Source: Acidobacteriaceae bacterium
GTDB lineage: Bacteria > Acidobacteriota > Terriglobia > Terriglobales > Acidobacteriaceae
Reading direction: 5' to 3'
Assembly (NCBI GenBank): GCA_027449965.1
Contig: DAIDKP010000006.1
Span: 1 to 64,000, forward strand
Length of the DNA: 64,000 nt
Below the pieces are notes generated by a model. The model searched no databases. It saw only the letters and a program-made list of their open reading frames with translations, and was not told the origin of the DNA. Made by a program: the position numbers and the translations under genes. Below, in pieces: positions 49,913 to 60,169 of the stretch (its first letter is position 1; every line of letters starts with the position of its first letter).

Positions 49913-50656
49913 TCAGACGCGCGGGCGTCGGCGCTCAGCGGGCAGCAGGCGCGTGCCCAGTACACCACCGAGGACGGCAAACAACAGCAGCAGAAACGCA
50001 GCAAAGAGGTATGCGAAGAGCGTGAATCCGGCGCGGCCTTGAGGGGACTGAAGGAGGGTGGACCAGAAATGGACCATCTGTGCGGCATCCTGACTCGAGA
50101 AGCCGGGCTGTGCGGCCATCTGATGGTTCATCTGGGTAACCTGATCCATCAATCGGACGACGAGCGACGACCATTCGGCATCCATCTGCGCACCCTGATG
50201 AAGCGGGAAACGCTGAAGCCAGAGAGCGGCGCCGTTGACAAAAAGGGTGAGCCAGGCGGCGACCAGTCCGGTGACAAAGCCGATGCGCGCGCCCATGCCC
50301 ATGGTGATCCAGCCGGGACGAGCGCGGCGGCCATAGAGGACGACGGCCCAGGCCGCGGCGGCCAGCATCCAGAGGATGGAAAGCGACTGGCCGATGGTGG
50401 AAAGACCGGAGCAAAGGACGCCGGCGGGAATGCCGAGGAGAATGGCCGCATTGAGCGCGATGCGCCAGGAGATGCCCGTCTCAGACAGTCCACGCGGGTC
50501 GAGGGCTGGACCGGCGACGGAAGCAAGGGACGAATCGGCGGAGGATGCATCGGTCCACTCACCCGAAGGACAGACGAGTTGCGGCATTCCGCAGATGGCG
50601 CAGAATCGATCGTTCTCGCGAAGGGATTCGCCACAACGGATACAGGCCGGGATCAC
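49913..50656 (-). CDS. Zinc-ribbon membrane protein
   Basis: A 247-residue protein: an N-terminal zinc ribbon (CIRCGESLRENDRFCAICG, two CxxC pairs), then about four membrane helices (IALNAAILLGIPAGVLCSGL; LWMLAAAAWAVVLYG; IGFVTGLVAAWLTLFVNGAA; LFAYLFAAFLLLLFAVLGGV). This is a common layout for uncharacterised membrane proteins; no enzymatic motif was found. It lies upstream of pyrR on the same strand, 97 bases away. Confidence 0.65.
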   Translation of the reverse strand: MIPACIRCGESLRENDRFCAICGMPQLVCPSGEWTDASSADSSLASVAGPALDPRGLSETGISWRIALNAAILLGIPAGVLCSGLSTIGQSLSILWMLAAAAWAVVLYGRRARPGWITMGMGARIGFVTGLVAAWLTLFVNGAALWLQRFPLHQGAQMDAEWSSLVVRLMDQVTQMNHQMAAQPGFSSQDAAQMVHFWSTLLQSPQGRAGFTLFAYLFAAFLLLLFAVLGGVLGTRLLPAERRRPRV

Positions 50657-50729
50657 AGGATACTCCTCAAAAAAGTGCCGCTACTCCTCAAGTGTACGGG
50701 CAGGGCGGCGTGAACGGGCGGAAATGGAA

Positions 50730-50759
50730 GGCGGGATGCTCAAAAACTGGCATCCCGCC
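50730..50759 (-). terminator. Hairpin after the lipoprotein gene
   Basis: A perfect 10-base stem GGCGGGATGC / GCATCCCGCC with a ten-base loop lies 36 bases after the lipoprotein stop, before the next minus-strand gene. No U-run follows on the minus strand. Confidence 0.55.
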
Positions 50760-50794
50760 CGGAGATTTTTCGTGTGTAAGAGATTTGGACCGGA

Positions 50795-51541
50795 CTACTC
50801 GGTGATCTGAACCGAGCGATCAAGATGGAAAGTCAGCAGGGTTTCTGCGGGAAGCACAATCTGCCTGTTTCCTGTGAATGCGCTGCCGGCGGTGCCTGCG
50901 CCGCCGCCTACGAGTCCACCGATCAGAGCGCCTTTGCCTCCTCCGGTCAGGCCGCCAATCAGGGCACCCAGACCGGCTCCACCGCCGATCATGAGCGCGC
51001 TTCGCTTGCCTTTGCCCTTCTCGACCTTGTCAATGGTGCTGGTGCGAACAGGGTAGCTGCCCCACTGCGTGCGGACACGATCCAACTGCACAGCCAGCAC
51101 CGCCTGTCCCTTGAAGCGACCCAGAGGCTTGGCTTCGATGACGGTGCCCTCGGCGCGTGATCCACGCGGAATGATGACCTGGCCATCGCTGCTCATCACG
51201 TCATCGGCCACGGTGGCGCTGAAGCTGTCACCGGACTGGCTGATCTTGGAGCCGAGGTCGCTGTCGAGGCGAACACGAAGTCGGCTGCCGGCCGGAAGAG
51301 TGACAACGGCAGGCGGTGGTGGCTGATTGGGAGCAGACGGCGCGGCAGACCCGGGAGCACCTGCTGCGGGTGGAGTATTGGCGGTGTTGCCCTGCGCAGC
51401 AGAAGCACCCGCGGGGGCTGCCGCCCCGGATGCGGTGGTGGACTTCGAGCCGGATTTGCAGCCGGCGACGGGAAGGAGCAGCGCGAGCAAAGCAGCAGCA
51501 AAGACCGTGAACTTCGATTGCAGCTTCAGATGCGGATTCAT
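50795..51541 (-). CDS. Glycine-zipper lipoprotein
   Basis: A 248-residue protein with a lipoprotein signal (LLALLLPVAGC, Cys at about 28), an Ala/Pro/Gly-rich linker to residue 75, a beta domain (LPAGSRLRVRLDSDLGSKIS, then VIIPRGSRAEGTVIEAKPLG) and a glycine zipper (GGGAGLGALIGGLTGGGKGA) near the C-terminus that could insert into or pack against membrane. Function unknown; similar proteins are frequent in acidobacterial envelopes. Confidence 0.7.
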   Translation of the reverse strand: MNPHLKLQSKFTVFAAALLALLLPVAGCKSGSKSTTASGAAAPAGASAAQGNTANTPPAAGAPGSAAPSAPNQPPPPAVVTLPAGSRLRVRLDSDLGSKISQSGDSFSATVADDVMSSDGQVIIPRGSRAEGTVIEAKPLGRFKGQAVLAVQLDRVRTQWGSYPVRTSTIDKVEKGKGKRSALMIGGGAGLGALIGGLTGGGKGALIGGLVGGGAGTAGSAFTGNRQIVLPAETLLTFHLDRSVQITE

Positions 51542-51743
51542 AATCAGTCTCCTGAGTGGGGAATGGAAATCGAAAGGATGGGGTTCACCAGCGCAAGCAT
51601 ACCACTAAGCGCGACGATTTGTATTCAATGGGATCTCTGAAAAAGGACAAGTCGGATCAGGCTGCAAAGGGGGTTGGGGTATCCGGTTTCGGCTCGTGAT
51701 ACTCTGCCTGCATTGCACTGGGATTGATGATTCGTGAGGACAA

Positions 51744-53903
51744 ATGCCGATGAGCCTGACTTCAACGCATATCCGACGGCTGGTTGCTCGCCTGGCTTTT
51801 GGGATTTCCCTGGCGCTGGTTGCGCTGGCCGCTCGACCGGCATGGGCAACGAAGAAGCAGGATCTGAGCGCGGGTGCGGACGCGGTTGCAGGTGCGTATG
51901 CGCAGACGGCCGAACCTGACACGCCGCTGAGTTTTTATCCGCAGCAGGGCACGCTGTGGATGGAAAGCGAGCGCCAGATGCCCACCTCGCTGAAGGCGAT
52001 GGGGGACGATGAATTTCAGACGGAGAATAAGGTTCGCTTCCGCTTTGAAAAGCTGCCGGCAGGCTGGTCGGTGACGCGCATTGCGCCCGATGGAGGCTCG
52101 GTGACGCTGATGCGCGTCGGTGACGCTGAGCACCACCTCTTTCACCACTACGAGCGCAGCGAAGCCATGATCCCGATGCGCGACGGGGTGCGTTTGCACG
52201 CCGTGATCCTGATGCCAACCGACATGCACGAGCCGCTGCCAATCCTGCTGACGCGGACGCCGTATGGGGTGAGCGGATTGACTCCGGCTGCGTTCGTCGC
52301 AAGCCAGCCACAGCTTGCCCGCGACGGCTACATTCGCGTAGAGGAAGATATTCGCGGGCGGTACGGCTCGGAGGGAACGTTCCGAATGATGCGTCCGCTG
52401 GCGGACCATGGCAACCCGAAGGCCACCGATGAAAGCACCGATGCCTATGACACGGTGGCATGGCTGGTGAAGAATCTGCGAGGCAACAACGGTCGCGTGG
52501 GCGTGATGGGCATCAGCTATCCGGGGTTCCTGACGACGATGGCGGGAATTGATCCGAACCCCGCAGTGAAGGCAATCTCGCCGCAGGCTCCGATGATCGA
52601 TGTGTGGCGCGGTGACGACTTTTTTCACAACGGCGCGTTTCGTCAGACGTATGGCTACGACTACGGCATCATGCTGGAGAGCAGCAAGGAAAACGTCGTT
52701 CTGGACGACTACGGCAAGGACGTTTCCGGCCAGCCGATAGACGGCTACAAATTTTTCCTGGAGCGTGGAAGTTTTGCGCAGGACGTGGCTCAGTCCGGCG
52801 TCAGGCAGAAGCTGCCAACCTGGCAGGATTTTCTCAATCATCCGGCGTATGACGAAGTGTGGCGAGCGCGCGGCGTGGAGTATCACCTGAACTCCGTCGA
52901 GGTTCCGACGCTGACGGTAGGCGGCTACTATGACCAGGAAGATATGTGGGGGCCGCAGGAGGAATACAAGCGGCTGGAGCCGCATGACACGCATCATGAA
53001 AACTTTCTGGTGCTGGGTCCGTGGCGGCATGGCTCATGGTCGGGGACGACGCGGCATATTGGCGCGCTGCAATATGGCGCTGCCATCGGGGAGCAGTATC
53101 GCGAGCAGATCGAAGCGCGTTTTTTTGCGCACTATCTGAAAGACCAGACGGGATTTACGCTGGAGGATACGGCGAGCTTCCAGACGGGATCGAATACGTG
53201 GAAGTATTACCCGAATTTTCCGCCACCTGCTTCGCGTATGACGGATTTTTGTCTCGGCGCCGATCATGCATTGCATGAAGGTGATGGCTGCACGCGGGGC
53301 GGCGTCTCCTACGTCTCCGACCCCGCCCATCCCGTCCCCTATCGCCACCGCCCCATTCAACCCACCTATGGCAAAGGCTCCGAGTGGTACACGTGGATGG
53401 TGGAGGATCAGCGATTTGTGACAGGACGAAGCGATGTGGCTGTGTGGCGCATGCCGCTGGATCATGACCTGACGATGACCGGCGAAGTCTTTGCGGATCT
53501 GTTTGCGAGCACAACTGGTTCGGACGGCGACTTCGTTGTCAAACTCATCGACCAGTACCCCGACAACGATCTCGACCCGGCGATGTGCGGCTATCAGCTT
53601 ATGACCAACATGGAAATCTTCCGCGGACGCTATCGCAAGGGCTTTGACCATCCCGAAGCGATTACGCCGGGCAAGACCACTGAGTTCCGCTGGAGCCTGC
53701 ACGACGTCGATCACGTCTTCCTGAAAGGCCACACGCTCCTGGTCGAGGTCCAGAGCACCTGGTTCCCGCTCTACGACCGCAATCCCCAGACCTTCGTGCC
53801 CAACATCATGACCGCGCCACCCTCGGCCTACCAGCCCGCGACCATCACCATCGTCTCCGACCCCGACCACCACTCACGCGTCCAACTCCCCGTCATGCCG
53901 TAA
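51744..53903 (+). CDS. CocE/NonD-family hydrolase, exported
   Basis: A 719-residue serine hydrolase of the X-Pro dipeptidyl peptidase/CocE group. A signal peptide (LVARLAFGISLALVALAARP) is followed by the alpha/beta hydrolase core: PMRDGVRLHAVILMPTDMHE, the nucleophile elbow VGVMGISYPGFLTTMAGIDP (Ser in GxSxxG), and a C-terminal jelly-roll domain (TGEVFADLFASTTGSDGDFV). These enzymes cleave esters or acylated peptides and amides. The acid Asp and His are expected in GGYYDQED and GPWRHGSW. The start could be 51744 or 51750. Confidence 0.85.
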   Translation: MPMSLTSTHIRRLVARLAFGISLALVALAARPAWATKKQDLSAGADAVAGAYAQTAEPDTPLSFYPQQGTLWMESERQMPTSLKAMGDDEFQTENKVRFRFEKLPAGWSVTRIAPDGGSVTLMRVGDAEHHLFHHYERSEAMIPMRDGVRLHAVILMPTDMHEPLPILLTRTPYGVSGLTPAAFVASQPQLARDGYIRVEEDIRGRYGSEGTFRMMRPLADHGNPKATDESTDAYDTVAWLVKNLRGNNGRVGVMGISYPGFLTTMAGIDPNPAVKAISPQAPMIDVWRGDDFFHNGAFRQTYGYDYGIMLESSKENVVLDDYGKDVSGQPIDGYKFFLERGSFAQDVAQSGVRQKLPTWQDFLNHPAYDEVWRARGVEYHLNSVEVPTLTVGGYYDQEDMWGPQEEYKRLEPHDTHHENFLVLGPWRHGSWSGTTRHIGALQYGAAIGEQYREQIEARFFAHYLKDQTGFTLEDTASFQTGSNTWKYYPNFPPPASRMTDFCLGADHALHEGDGCTRGGVSYVSDPAHPVPYRHRPIQPTYGKGSEWYTWMVEDQRFVTGRSDVAVWRMPLDHDLTMTGEVFADLFASTTGSDGDFVVKLIDQYPDNDLDPAMCGYQLMTNMEIFRGRYRKGFDHPEAITPGKTTEFRWSLHDVDHVFLKGHTLLVEVQSTWFPLYDRNPQTFVPNIMTAPPSAYQPATITIVSDPDHHSRVQLPVMP

Positions 53904-53973
53904 CGGGCCACGCGGCGTCATTTGCGGTCTGCGCGGGATCGCCGCTATTTTCGATCTCGCGTATCCTGTATTT

Positions 53974-54171
53974 ATGCACTGCTTCCGCCAGATCAGTACA
54001 GCCCTGCGTGACTTGCTTCAAAGTCGCCTGGCTCACCTCATCCGCAAGGACGAGACCGAAGCGAAGATCGCGCGGCTTTGCGCATTGTCCGGCGCGGGAG
54101 ACTCGAACGGATGGCAGTGGAACCGCGAGGAAATCTACGCCGAGCGTCGGCAACGACCCACCCGTTTCTGA
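53974..54171 (+). CDS. Possible small hypothetical protein
   Basis: A 65-residue frame starting at an ATG at 53974, with MHCFRQISTALRDLLQSRLA and RKDETEAKIARLCALSGAGD. Composition is protein-like with a charged helix, but there is no clear ribosome site and no recognised family. It lies alone in the gap between the CocE-like gene and prfA. Confidence 0.35.
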   Translation: MHCFRQISTALRDLLQSRLAHLIRKDETEAKIARLCALSGAGDSNGWQWNREEIYAERRQRPTRF

Positions 54172-54344
54172 GCTAAACTATCTTCAGATGCAGCAACGCG
54201 CCTCCATCACGGCACTCCTCTAGCGGCTCCCGCCGCCATACTGCTCTGCCACGCCCCCATGCTGATCGCAATCGAATTGACCTGTTTGCCAAGTGCAACC
54301 TGAACGCGAGATCGTCTCAGGACAACCCCTCCAAGGAAACCTCC

Positions 54345-55421
54345 ATGTTTGATCGTCTGGAACAAATTGAAGCCCGTTACAACGAACTGGGCGAAATGCT
54401 CGCTCAGCCGGAGACGCAGCAGGATCGCGAAGCCTACCAGAAGACCGCGAAGCAGCATCGCGACCTGGAAGAAACCGTAGAGACGTATCGGAACTGGAAG
54501 CAGACAAGCCAGGCTCTGACAGAGGCGCGTCAGATGCTGAACGAGACGGACGCGGACCTGCGAGCGATGGCAGCCGATGAGATTAGCCTGCTGGAGCCAA
54601 AACTGCCCGCGATTGAGGAGGCTTTGAAGATTCTGCTGCTGCCGAAAGACCCCAACGACGACAAAAACGTCATCGTGGAGATTCGTGCCGGCACGGGCGG
54701 CGACGAGGCCTCGCTCTTCGCTGCCGAGGTCTTTCGGATGTATGTGCGATTTGCGGAGCAGCACCGCTGGAAGGTGGAGATTCTGTCGAGTTCGGAATCG
54801 ACAGTTGGAGGGATGAAAGAGATCATCGCGTTGATCGAGGGCGATCGCGTCTATTCGCAGATGAAGTACGAGAGCGGAGTGCACCGCGTGCAACGCGTGC
54901 CCGCAACGGAGACGCAGGGACGAGTGCATACCTCGGCGATTACGGTTGCGGTGTTGCCAGAGGCCGAAGAGGTCGACATCAAGATTGAAGCGAAAGATCT
55001 GCGCATCGATACGTTCTGCTCCTCCGGTCCCGGCGGCCAGAGCGTCAACACCACGTACTCTGCGATTCGCATTACTCACCTGCCGACCAACACGGTGGTC
55101 AGTTGCCAGGATGAAAAATCGCAGATCAAGAATCGTGAGAAGGCGATGCGTGTCCTGCGTTCTCGCCTGTATGAAGTGGAGATGGAGCGTCAGCATCAGG
55201 CGCTGGCCAAGGAGCGGAAACAGCAGGTGGGCACGGGCGACCGCAGCGAGAAGATTCGCACGTACAACTTTCCGCAGAATCGACTGACCGACCATCGCAT
55301 CGGACTCACACTGCATCAACTGGATCTGATCATGGAAGGTCGTCTGCAACCGATCGTCGATGCACTGATTGCTCATGGACAGGCTGAGCAGCTGAAGGCA
55401 GATGCGATTCATGCCGCCTGA
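54345..55421 (+). CDS. prfA: Peptide chain release factor 1
   Basis: A 358-residue RF1 recognising UAA and UAG. The peptidyl-tRNA hydrolysis GGQ is in [20 protein letters not shown], and the stop-codon-reading PAT tripeptide is in [14 protein letters not shown]. The N-terminal coiled helices ([20 protein letters not shown]) are as in the family. It overlaps prmC, whose product methylates the GGQ glutamine, by 20 bases. Confidence 0.96.
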   Translation: MFDRLEQIEARYNELGEMLAQPETQQDREAYQKTAKQHRDLEETVETYRNWKQTSQALTEARQMLNETDADLRAMAADEISLLEPKLPAIEEALKILLLPKDPNDDKNVIVEIRAGTGGDEASLFAAEVFRMYVRFAEQHRWKVEILSSSESTVGGMKEIIALIEGDRVYSQMKYESGVHRVQRVPATETQGRVHTSAITVAVLPEAEEVDIKIEAKDLRIDTFCSSGPGGQSVNTTYSAIRITHLPTNTVVSCQDEKSQIKNREKAMRVLRSRLYEVEMERQHQALAKERKQQVGTGDRSEKIRTYNFPQNRLTDHRIGLTLHQLDLIMEGRLQPIVDALIAHGQAEQLKADAIHAA

Positions 55422-56289
55422 TGCTGGGCAGGCGGATACGATTGGCGCACTGCTGCAACAGGCGCAGAACCTTCTGGCCGCTGGGCCGCATCCGGAACGC
55501 GCCCATCGCGATGCGGAACTGCTGCTGCGCCACACGCTGCATTGCGATGCAGCGTGGCTCTTTGCTCACGCGGACGATTGCATTCCGAGCCATTGTGTGC
55601 AGCAGTTGGAGCCACTGCTTCGTCGCCGACTGGCCGGCGAGCCGGTGCAATACATTCTGGGCGAGGTTGAGTTTTGGGGGCGAACTTTTTCCGTCCATCC
55701 TGCTGTGCTGATTCCGCGCCCGGAGACTGAATTGCTGGTGGAGCCCGTGCTTGATTTTCTGCGTCGTCGTGAGCATCCACGAGTGTTGGATGTGGGCACC
55801 GGTTCGGGGGCGATTGCTGTGGCGCTGGCAGCGGAGTGTCCTCAGGCGCGCTGCGTGGCGGTTGATCTTTCCTCCGACGCACTTTCCGTGGCTGCTGAAA
55901 ATGCTTCGCGTCACGGCGTGGCAAATCGAATTGAGTTTCGCGTCAGTGATCTGTTTTCCGCTGTGAGCGGAGAGCGTTTTGACTGCATCGTCTCCAACCC
56001 GCCGTATGTGGCGCTCACGGATAAAGATTCGTTGGCGGTTGAAGTGCGAGACTACGAGCCTGAATTGGCGCTTTTTGCAGGCGTGGATGGTCTTGCCATC
56101 TATCGTCGTCTGATTCGGGCTGCTCCTGAATTTCTAACCCGGGAGGGAATGCTGGCGCTGGAGATCGGCTTTGGCCAGCGGGATTCCATAGCAGCATTAC
56201 TGACTGAAGCGAATTTTCAGGAGATACATTTCTTGCCCGACTACCAGCAGATTCCGCGCGTCGCACTCGCCAGGGAAGCTGATTTATGA
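55402..56289 (+). CDS. prmC: Release factor glutamine methyltransferase
   Basis: A SAM-dependent methyltransferase modifying the GGQ Gln of release factors. The SAM-binding [18 protein letters not shown] and the catalytic NPPY in [20 protein letters not shown] are clear, with an N-terminal helical domain ([14 protein letters not shown]). 295 residues from 55402; the ATG at 55411 is an alternative. Overlap with prfA gives the standard prfA-prmC pair. Confidence 0.95.
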   Translation: MRFMPPDAGQADTIGALLQQAQNLLAAGPHPERAHRDAELLLRHTLHCDAAWLFAHADDCIPSHCVQQLEPLLRRRLAGEPVQYILGEVEFWGRTFSVHPAVLIPRPETELLVEPVLDFLRRREHPRVLDVGTGSGAIAVALAAECPQARCVAVDLSSDALSVAAENASRHGVANRIEFRVSDLFSAVSGERFDCIVSNPPYVALTDKDSLAVEVRDYEPELALFAGVDGLAIYRRLIRAAPEFLTREGMLALEIGFGQRDSIAALLTEANFQEIHFLPDYQQIPRVALAREADL

Positions 56290-56375
56290 TTCTTCCTGAG
56301 CGCTGACGCATCGAAACAGACAGGTGCAACAGACCAGTCTTCCATTCACAAACCCATTTGATATCGAGGTATTTC

Positions 56376-57419
56376 ATGACAGCTTCACGAGGATATGCCG
56401 CCACCAGTGCGCAATCGCCACTCTCACCCTTTGCGTTTGAACGGCGCGAGCCGCTGCCCAGCGAAATTCTGATTGACATTCTCTATTGCGGAGTGTGTCA
56501 CAGCGATCTGCACATGGCTCGGAATGAGTGGGGCCAGTCGATCTATCCGATGGTGCCCGGCCATGAGATTGTGGGTCGCGTGACCGCTGTGGGCACGGCT
56601 GCAACCAAGTTCAAAGTGGGCGACATTGCCGCGGTCGGGGTGATCGTCGATTCCTGCCGCGCCTGCGCTCCTTGCAAGGGCGGTGAGGAACACTATTGCG
56701 AGCAGGGTGCAACGCTGACCTATGCTGCAAAAGATCGTGTCGACGGCTCCATCACGATGGGCGGATACTCCAGCAACTATGTGGTCGATGAGCGCTTTGC
56801 ACACACGGTTCCGGCCGGGCTGGATCTGGCGGGAGTGGCTCCGCTGCTGTGCGCGGGGATTACGACCTACTCACCGCTGCGCCATTGGAAGGTAGGCCCG
56901 GGCATGAAGGTCGGCATCGTCGGACTGGGTGGTCTGGGACACATGGGGTTGAAGTTTGCACACTCGTTTGGCGCGCATGTGGTGCAGTTGACCACTTCGC
57001 TCAAGAAGAAGGACGACGCGCTGCGACTGGGTGCAAACGAAGTACTGCTGTCCACGGATGCCGCGGCGATGGCTCGCCATGCGCGAAGCTTTGACTTCAT
57101 TCTGGACACCGCTTCGGCCCCGCATGACCTAGAGCCGTATCTATCCCTGCTGAAACAGGACGGCACACTTGCACTTGTCGGACTGCCGGAGAAACCTCCT
57201 GCGGTCAGTGTTTTCTCGCTCATCACCAAGCGGCTTTCCATCGCGGGCTCCATGATTGGCGGTATGCCGGAGACGCAGGAGATGCTCGATTACTGCGGCA
57301 AGCACAAGATCACCGCGGATGTGGAAGTGATCCCGGTACAGCAGATCAATGAAGCGTTTGAGCGGATGCTGCGGCAGGATGTGAAGTATCGCTTTGTGCT
57401 GGACATGAAGACGCTTTGA
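56376..57419 (+). CDS. Zinc-dependent NAD(P) alcohol dehydrogenase (YahK/cinnamyl type)
   Basis: A 347-residue medium-chain dehydrogenase. The catalytic zinc site is CGVCHSDLHMARNEWG with VPGHEIVGRV, the structural zinc uses the four Cys of CRACAPCKGGEEHYC, and the cofactor fold starts with VGIVGLGGLGHMGLKFAHSF. The pattern is that of the NADP-linked broad aldehyde/alcohol dehydrogenases. The start MTASRGYAAT at 56376 is preferred over an ATG six codons earlier. A shared terminator at 57439 separates it from the his operon. Confidence 0.88.
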   Translation: MTASRGYAATSAQSPLSPFAFERREPLPSEILIDILYCGVCHSDLHMARNEWGQSIYPMVPGHEIVGRVTAVGTAATKFKVGDIAAVGVIVDSCRACAPCKGGEEHYCEQGATLTYAAKDRVDGSITMGGYSSNYVVDERFAHTVPAGLDLAGVAPLLCAGITTYSPLRHWKVGPGMKVGIVGLGGLGHMGLKFAHSFGAHVVQLTTSLKKKDDALRLGANEVLLSTDAAAMARHARSFDFILDTASAPHDLEPYLSLLKQDGTLALVGLPEKPPAVSVFSLITKRLSIAGSMIGGMPETQEMLDYCGKHKITADVEVIPVQQINEAFERMLRQDVKYRFVLDMKTL

Positions 57420-57438
57420 AATCAGCTTCAGCGAGTGG

Positions 57439-57476
57439 AATGGGAGGCAGTGTTTTGCACTGCCTCCCATTGTTTT
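57439..57476. terminator. Bidirectional terminator between the dehydrogenase and the his operon
   Basis: A perfect 14-base stem (AATGGGAGGCAGTG / CACTGCCTCCCATT) with a TTTTG loop is followed by GTTTTC. The flanking AAT/ATT and T-rich tracts let it work for both convergent units. Confidence 0.8.
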
Positions 57477-58162
57477 CAGGCTTTGAGCAGATCCGTGTAG
57501 ATCGCCATGCCGGCCACAGCATCGATGCGCATTGCGTGCAGAGCATCAATCTCTTCCTGGCTGCGAATTCCGCCGGCAACGATCAGTCGGCGCACCGTAT
57601 GAGCGCGTAACCTGCGCGCGACATCCAAAGGAAACCCGGCAAGCAGGCCCTCACCATCGATGTGCGTGTAAAGATAGCCATCGACGAAAGGCTCGAGGGC
57701 GGCCATTGCCTGCTCTGCGGTGAGCGCGATCGATGTGGTCCAGCCCTTGATGGCGATGCGCCCGGCGCGTGAGTCGATGCCAGCCAGAAGGAACTCTGCA
57801 CCGATTTCGGTTGCCATTTCTTGCGCAAAGGTGGTGCGTACCGAACCGCACCCATTCTGCTCTGCAAACAAAGCGGAGCCGAGAATCACCTGGCGCGCAC
57901 CGGCGAGCAACGCGCGCTGCGCCGCCTGAACGGAGCGAATGCCGCCACCAACCTGCACGGGGAGTTGTCGCGCGATCCGCTCGACCAGTGCCGTGTTCTC
58001 ACCTTTGCCCATCGCCGCATCAAGATCGATCAACTGCACGCGAGAGTAGCTGGAAAAACGCGCAATCCAGTAATCGATATCGTCGCTTGCAATGCGCAAT
58101 CGCTCGCCCTGCTCCAGTTGCACAATGCGCCCGCCCATCAGATCAATGGAAGGTATCAGCAT
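57476..58162 (-). CDS. hisA: 1-(5-phosphoribosyl)-5-[(phosphoribosylamino)methylideneamino]imidazole-4-carboxamide isomerase
   Basis: Isomerises ProFAR to PRFAR in histidine synthesis. A half-barrel-repeat TIM barrel of 228 residues: the first catalytic Asp is in [20 protein letters not shown] and the second near [17 protein letters not shown]; phosphate loops [13 protein letters not shown] and [13 protein letters not shown] are present. Last gene of the operon; its start overlaps hisF by 7 bases. Confidence 0.94.
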   Translation of the reverse strand: MLIPSIDLMGGRIVQLEQGERLRIASDDIDYWIARFSSYSRVQLIDLDAAMGKGENTALVERIARQLPVQVGGGIRSVQAAQRALLAGARQVILGSALFAEQNGCGSVRTTFAQEMATEIGAEFLLAGIDSRAGRIAIKGWTTSIALTAEQAMAALEPFVDGYLYTHIDGEGLLAGFPLDVARRLRAHTVRRLIVAGGIRSQEEIDALHAMRIDAVAGMAIYTDLLKA

Positions 58163-58935
58163 GGAAGCCTCACAGGAATCTGCCGCGCCGCAAGCTGCTC
58201 TTTGAGCGAGCGCGCGCTGGATACGCCGAAGTGAAAGATGCTCGCCGCCAGCGCTGCATCAGCACAGCCAGCGGTGAATACATCCGCAAAATGGTCAATG
58301 GAACCGGCTCCTCCGGAAGCGATGACCGGAATGTTGACCGCGCGGCTGACCTCTGCCGTCAGCTCACAATCAAAGCCTGCGCGCGTGCCGTCGGCATCCA
58401 TGGAGGTGAGAAGAATTTCACCTGCGCCGCGCCGCTCCGCTTCACATGCCCATTCGACGACGGTACGACCTGCATCGCGACGGCCGCCATGGGTGAAGAC
58501 GCGCGCGGAACGCACCGCATCTTCTGCCTGCACATCCCGTCGCGCATCGATGGCAACGACCACGGCCTGGGAGCCGTATTCGGCTCCAATGGCCGTGATC
58601 AACTCCGGCGTCTGCAAGGCGGCGGAGTTCAGGCTCACCTTGTCGGCGCCGGCGTCAAAGACAGCGGATGCATCGTTGAGTGTGCGAATGCCGCCGCCGA
58701 CGGTAAAGGGGATGAAAAGCTGCTCTGCGGTTCGCCGCACCGTTTCAAGCAGCGTTGCGCGACCTTCATGAGACGCTGTGATATCAAGGAGAACGATCTC
58801 GTCGGCTCCGCCAGCTGCGTGACGCTGCGCAAGCTCGGCAGGATCGCCGGCATCGATGATGTCCACAAACTGAACGCCTTTGACGACACGCCCATCGCGA
58901 ACATCGAGGCAGGCAATGATCCGTCGCGTCAGCAT
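58156..58935 (-). CDS. hisF: Imidazole glycerol phosphate synthase, cyclase subunit
   Basis: A 259-residue TIM barrel forming imidazole glycerol phosphate and AICAR with ammonia from HisH. The catalytic Asp residues are in [20 protein letters not shown] and [32 protein letters not shown] and [12 protein letters not shown] bind phosphates. Starts within the hisH stop region (7-base overlap). Confidence 0.95.
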   Translation of the reverse strand: MLTRRIIACLDVRDGRVVKGVQFVDIIDAGDPAELAQRHAAGGADEIVLLDITASHEGRATLLETVRRTAEQLFIPFTVGGGIRTLNDASAVFDAGADKVSLNSAALQTPELITAIGAEYGSQAVVVAIDARRDVQAEDAVRSARVFTHGGRRDAGRTVVEWACEAERRGAGEILLTSMDADGTRAGFDCELTAEVSRAVNIPVIASGGAGSIDHFADVFTAGCADAALAASIFHFGVSSARSLKEQLAARQIPVRLPC

Positions 58936-59531
58936 GTGGACATCTCCAGAAAATTGCCAAGAATTTTTAGTCCGGTCGTGCTGGATTTTTCCGGGTGGAA
59001 CTGGACGCCGCAGACGCGCCGGTGCTGGCAGGCAGCGGCAAATGGCTCGATGTAGCGGGTGGTGGCGATGGTCTGGTGGGTGACAGGCGCGCGCCAGGCG
59101 TGAGTGAAATAGGCATGTTCGCCGCTGGAGATGCCTTGCAGGAGCGGGCTGTCGGCAGCAAACTCAAGCTGGTTCCAACCCACGTGCGGTACTTTTTCCT
59201 GATTGCTGGGAAAGCGAGTGACTTGTTGCGAAAAGTATCCCAGGCCGGGTTGATGGGGAGCCTCTGAACTGCCCGCGAAAAGCCACTGCATACCTACGCA
59301 GATGCCCAGAAACGGGACACCACGCGCGATGGCTTTTCGGATTGCCTGCGTCATTCCAGACTGATCCAGACGCGCGGTTGCGGCAAAGTGACCCACCCCG
59401 GGCAACACGATGCAGGTCGCCGTCTCCAGCGTATCCGCGTGGGTTGCCACAGACACCTCGGCTTTCAGAAATCGTAGCGCTTTGACAACGGAAGTCAGAT
59501 TGCCCGCTTTGTAATCCACCACCGTCACCAT
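58929..59531 (-). CDS. hisH: Imidazole glycerol phosphate synthase, glutaminase subunit
   Basis: A 200-residue class I glutamine amidotransferase supplying ammonia to HisF. The nucleophile Cys is in [15 protein letters not shown] and the His-Glu pair in [13 protein letters not shown]; the oxyanion region is [13 protein letters not shown]. The start abuts the hisB stop by a single shared base. Confidence 0.95.
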   Translation of the reverse strand: MVTVVDYKAGNLTSVVKALRFLKAEVSVATHADTLETATCIVLPGVGHFAATARLDQSGMTQAIRKAIARGVPFLGICVGMQWLFAGSSEAPHQPGLGYFSQQVTRFPSNQEKVPHVGWNQLEFAADSPLLQGISSGEHAYFTHAWRAPVTHQTIATTRYIEPFAAACQHRRVCGVQFHPEKSSTTGLKILGNFLEMSTC

Positions 59532-60169
59532 TAGAGCAGGCCTTTCGTACTTGGCAGCAGATCCGCCATCTGCCGATCACGAGAGCAGGCCCCGCGCAGC
59601 GCTCGCGCAAAGGCTTTGAAGGTTGCCTCGATCTTGTGATGCGTGCTGCGACCATACATGACCTTGACATGGATATTGGCTCGAGCGCCGCGTGCAAATC
59701 CCTCAAAGAAGTCGGTCACCAACTCGGTTTGCAGATCGCCCACAAGTCGCGCGCGCACCGTTGTATCGACAGCGAAGGCAGTGCGACCGGAGAGATCGAC
59801 GGCGGCGACGGCGAGAGTTTCGTCCATGGGCATGACGAAGTAGCCTGCGCGCAGGATGCCGCGCTTGTCGCCCAGTGCGCGATCAAAAGCCTCGCCCAGT
59901 GCGATGCCCACATCTTCGATGGTGTGATGCTGATCGACATCGAGATCGCCCTTGCAACTCAGCTCCAGATCGAATCCGCCGTGACGCGCAAACAGCTCCA
60001 GCATGTGGTCAAAGAATCGAATCCCGGTGCTCACTTTATATTGGCCTCGACCCTCGAGGGTGAGGCGCAGCACAATCGTCGTCTCTGTTGTATGCCGCAT
60101 GATCTCTGCACTGCGTACAGCTTCAGAGATTGGCTCGGCGTTGTCGTCGATCCCTGTCAGAGTTTTCAT
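59531..60169 (-). CDS. hisB: Imidazoleglycerol-phosphate dehydratase
   Basis: A 212-residue manganese enzyme, monofunctional (no phosphatase domain). The metal-binding histidines are in [40 protein letters not shown] and [20 protein letters not shown]. The N-terminus has about 20 extra residues before [16 protein letters not shown] overlap with the upstream hisD-hisC gene. Confidence 0.95.
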   Translation of the reverse strand: MKTLTGIDDNAEPISEAVRSAEIMRHTTETTIVLRLTLEGRGQYKVSTGIRFFDHMLELFARHGGFDLELSCKGDLDVDQHHTIEDVGIALGEAFDRALGDKRGILRAGYFVMPMDETLAVAAVDLSGRTAFAVDTTVRARLVGDLQTELVTDFFEGFARGARANIHVKVMYGRSTHHKIEATFKAFARALRGACSRDRQMADLLPSTKGLL

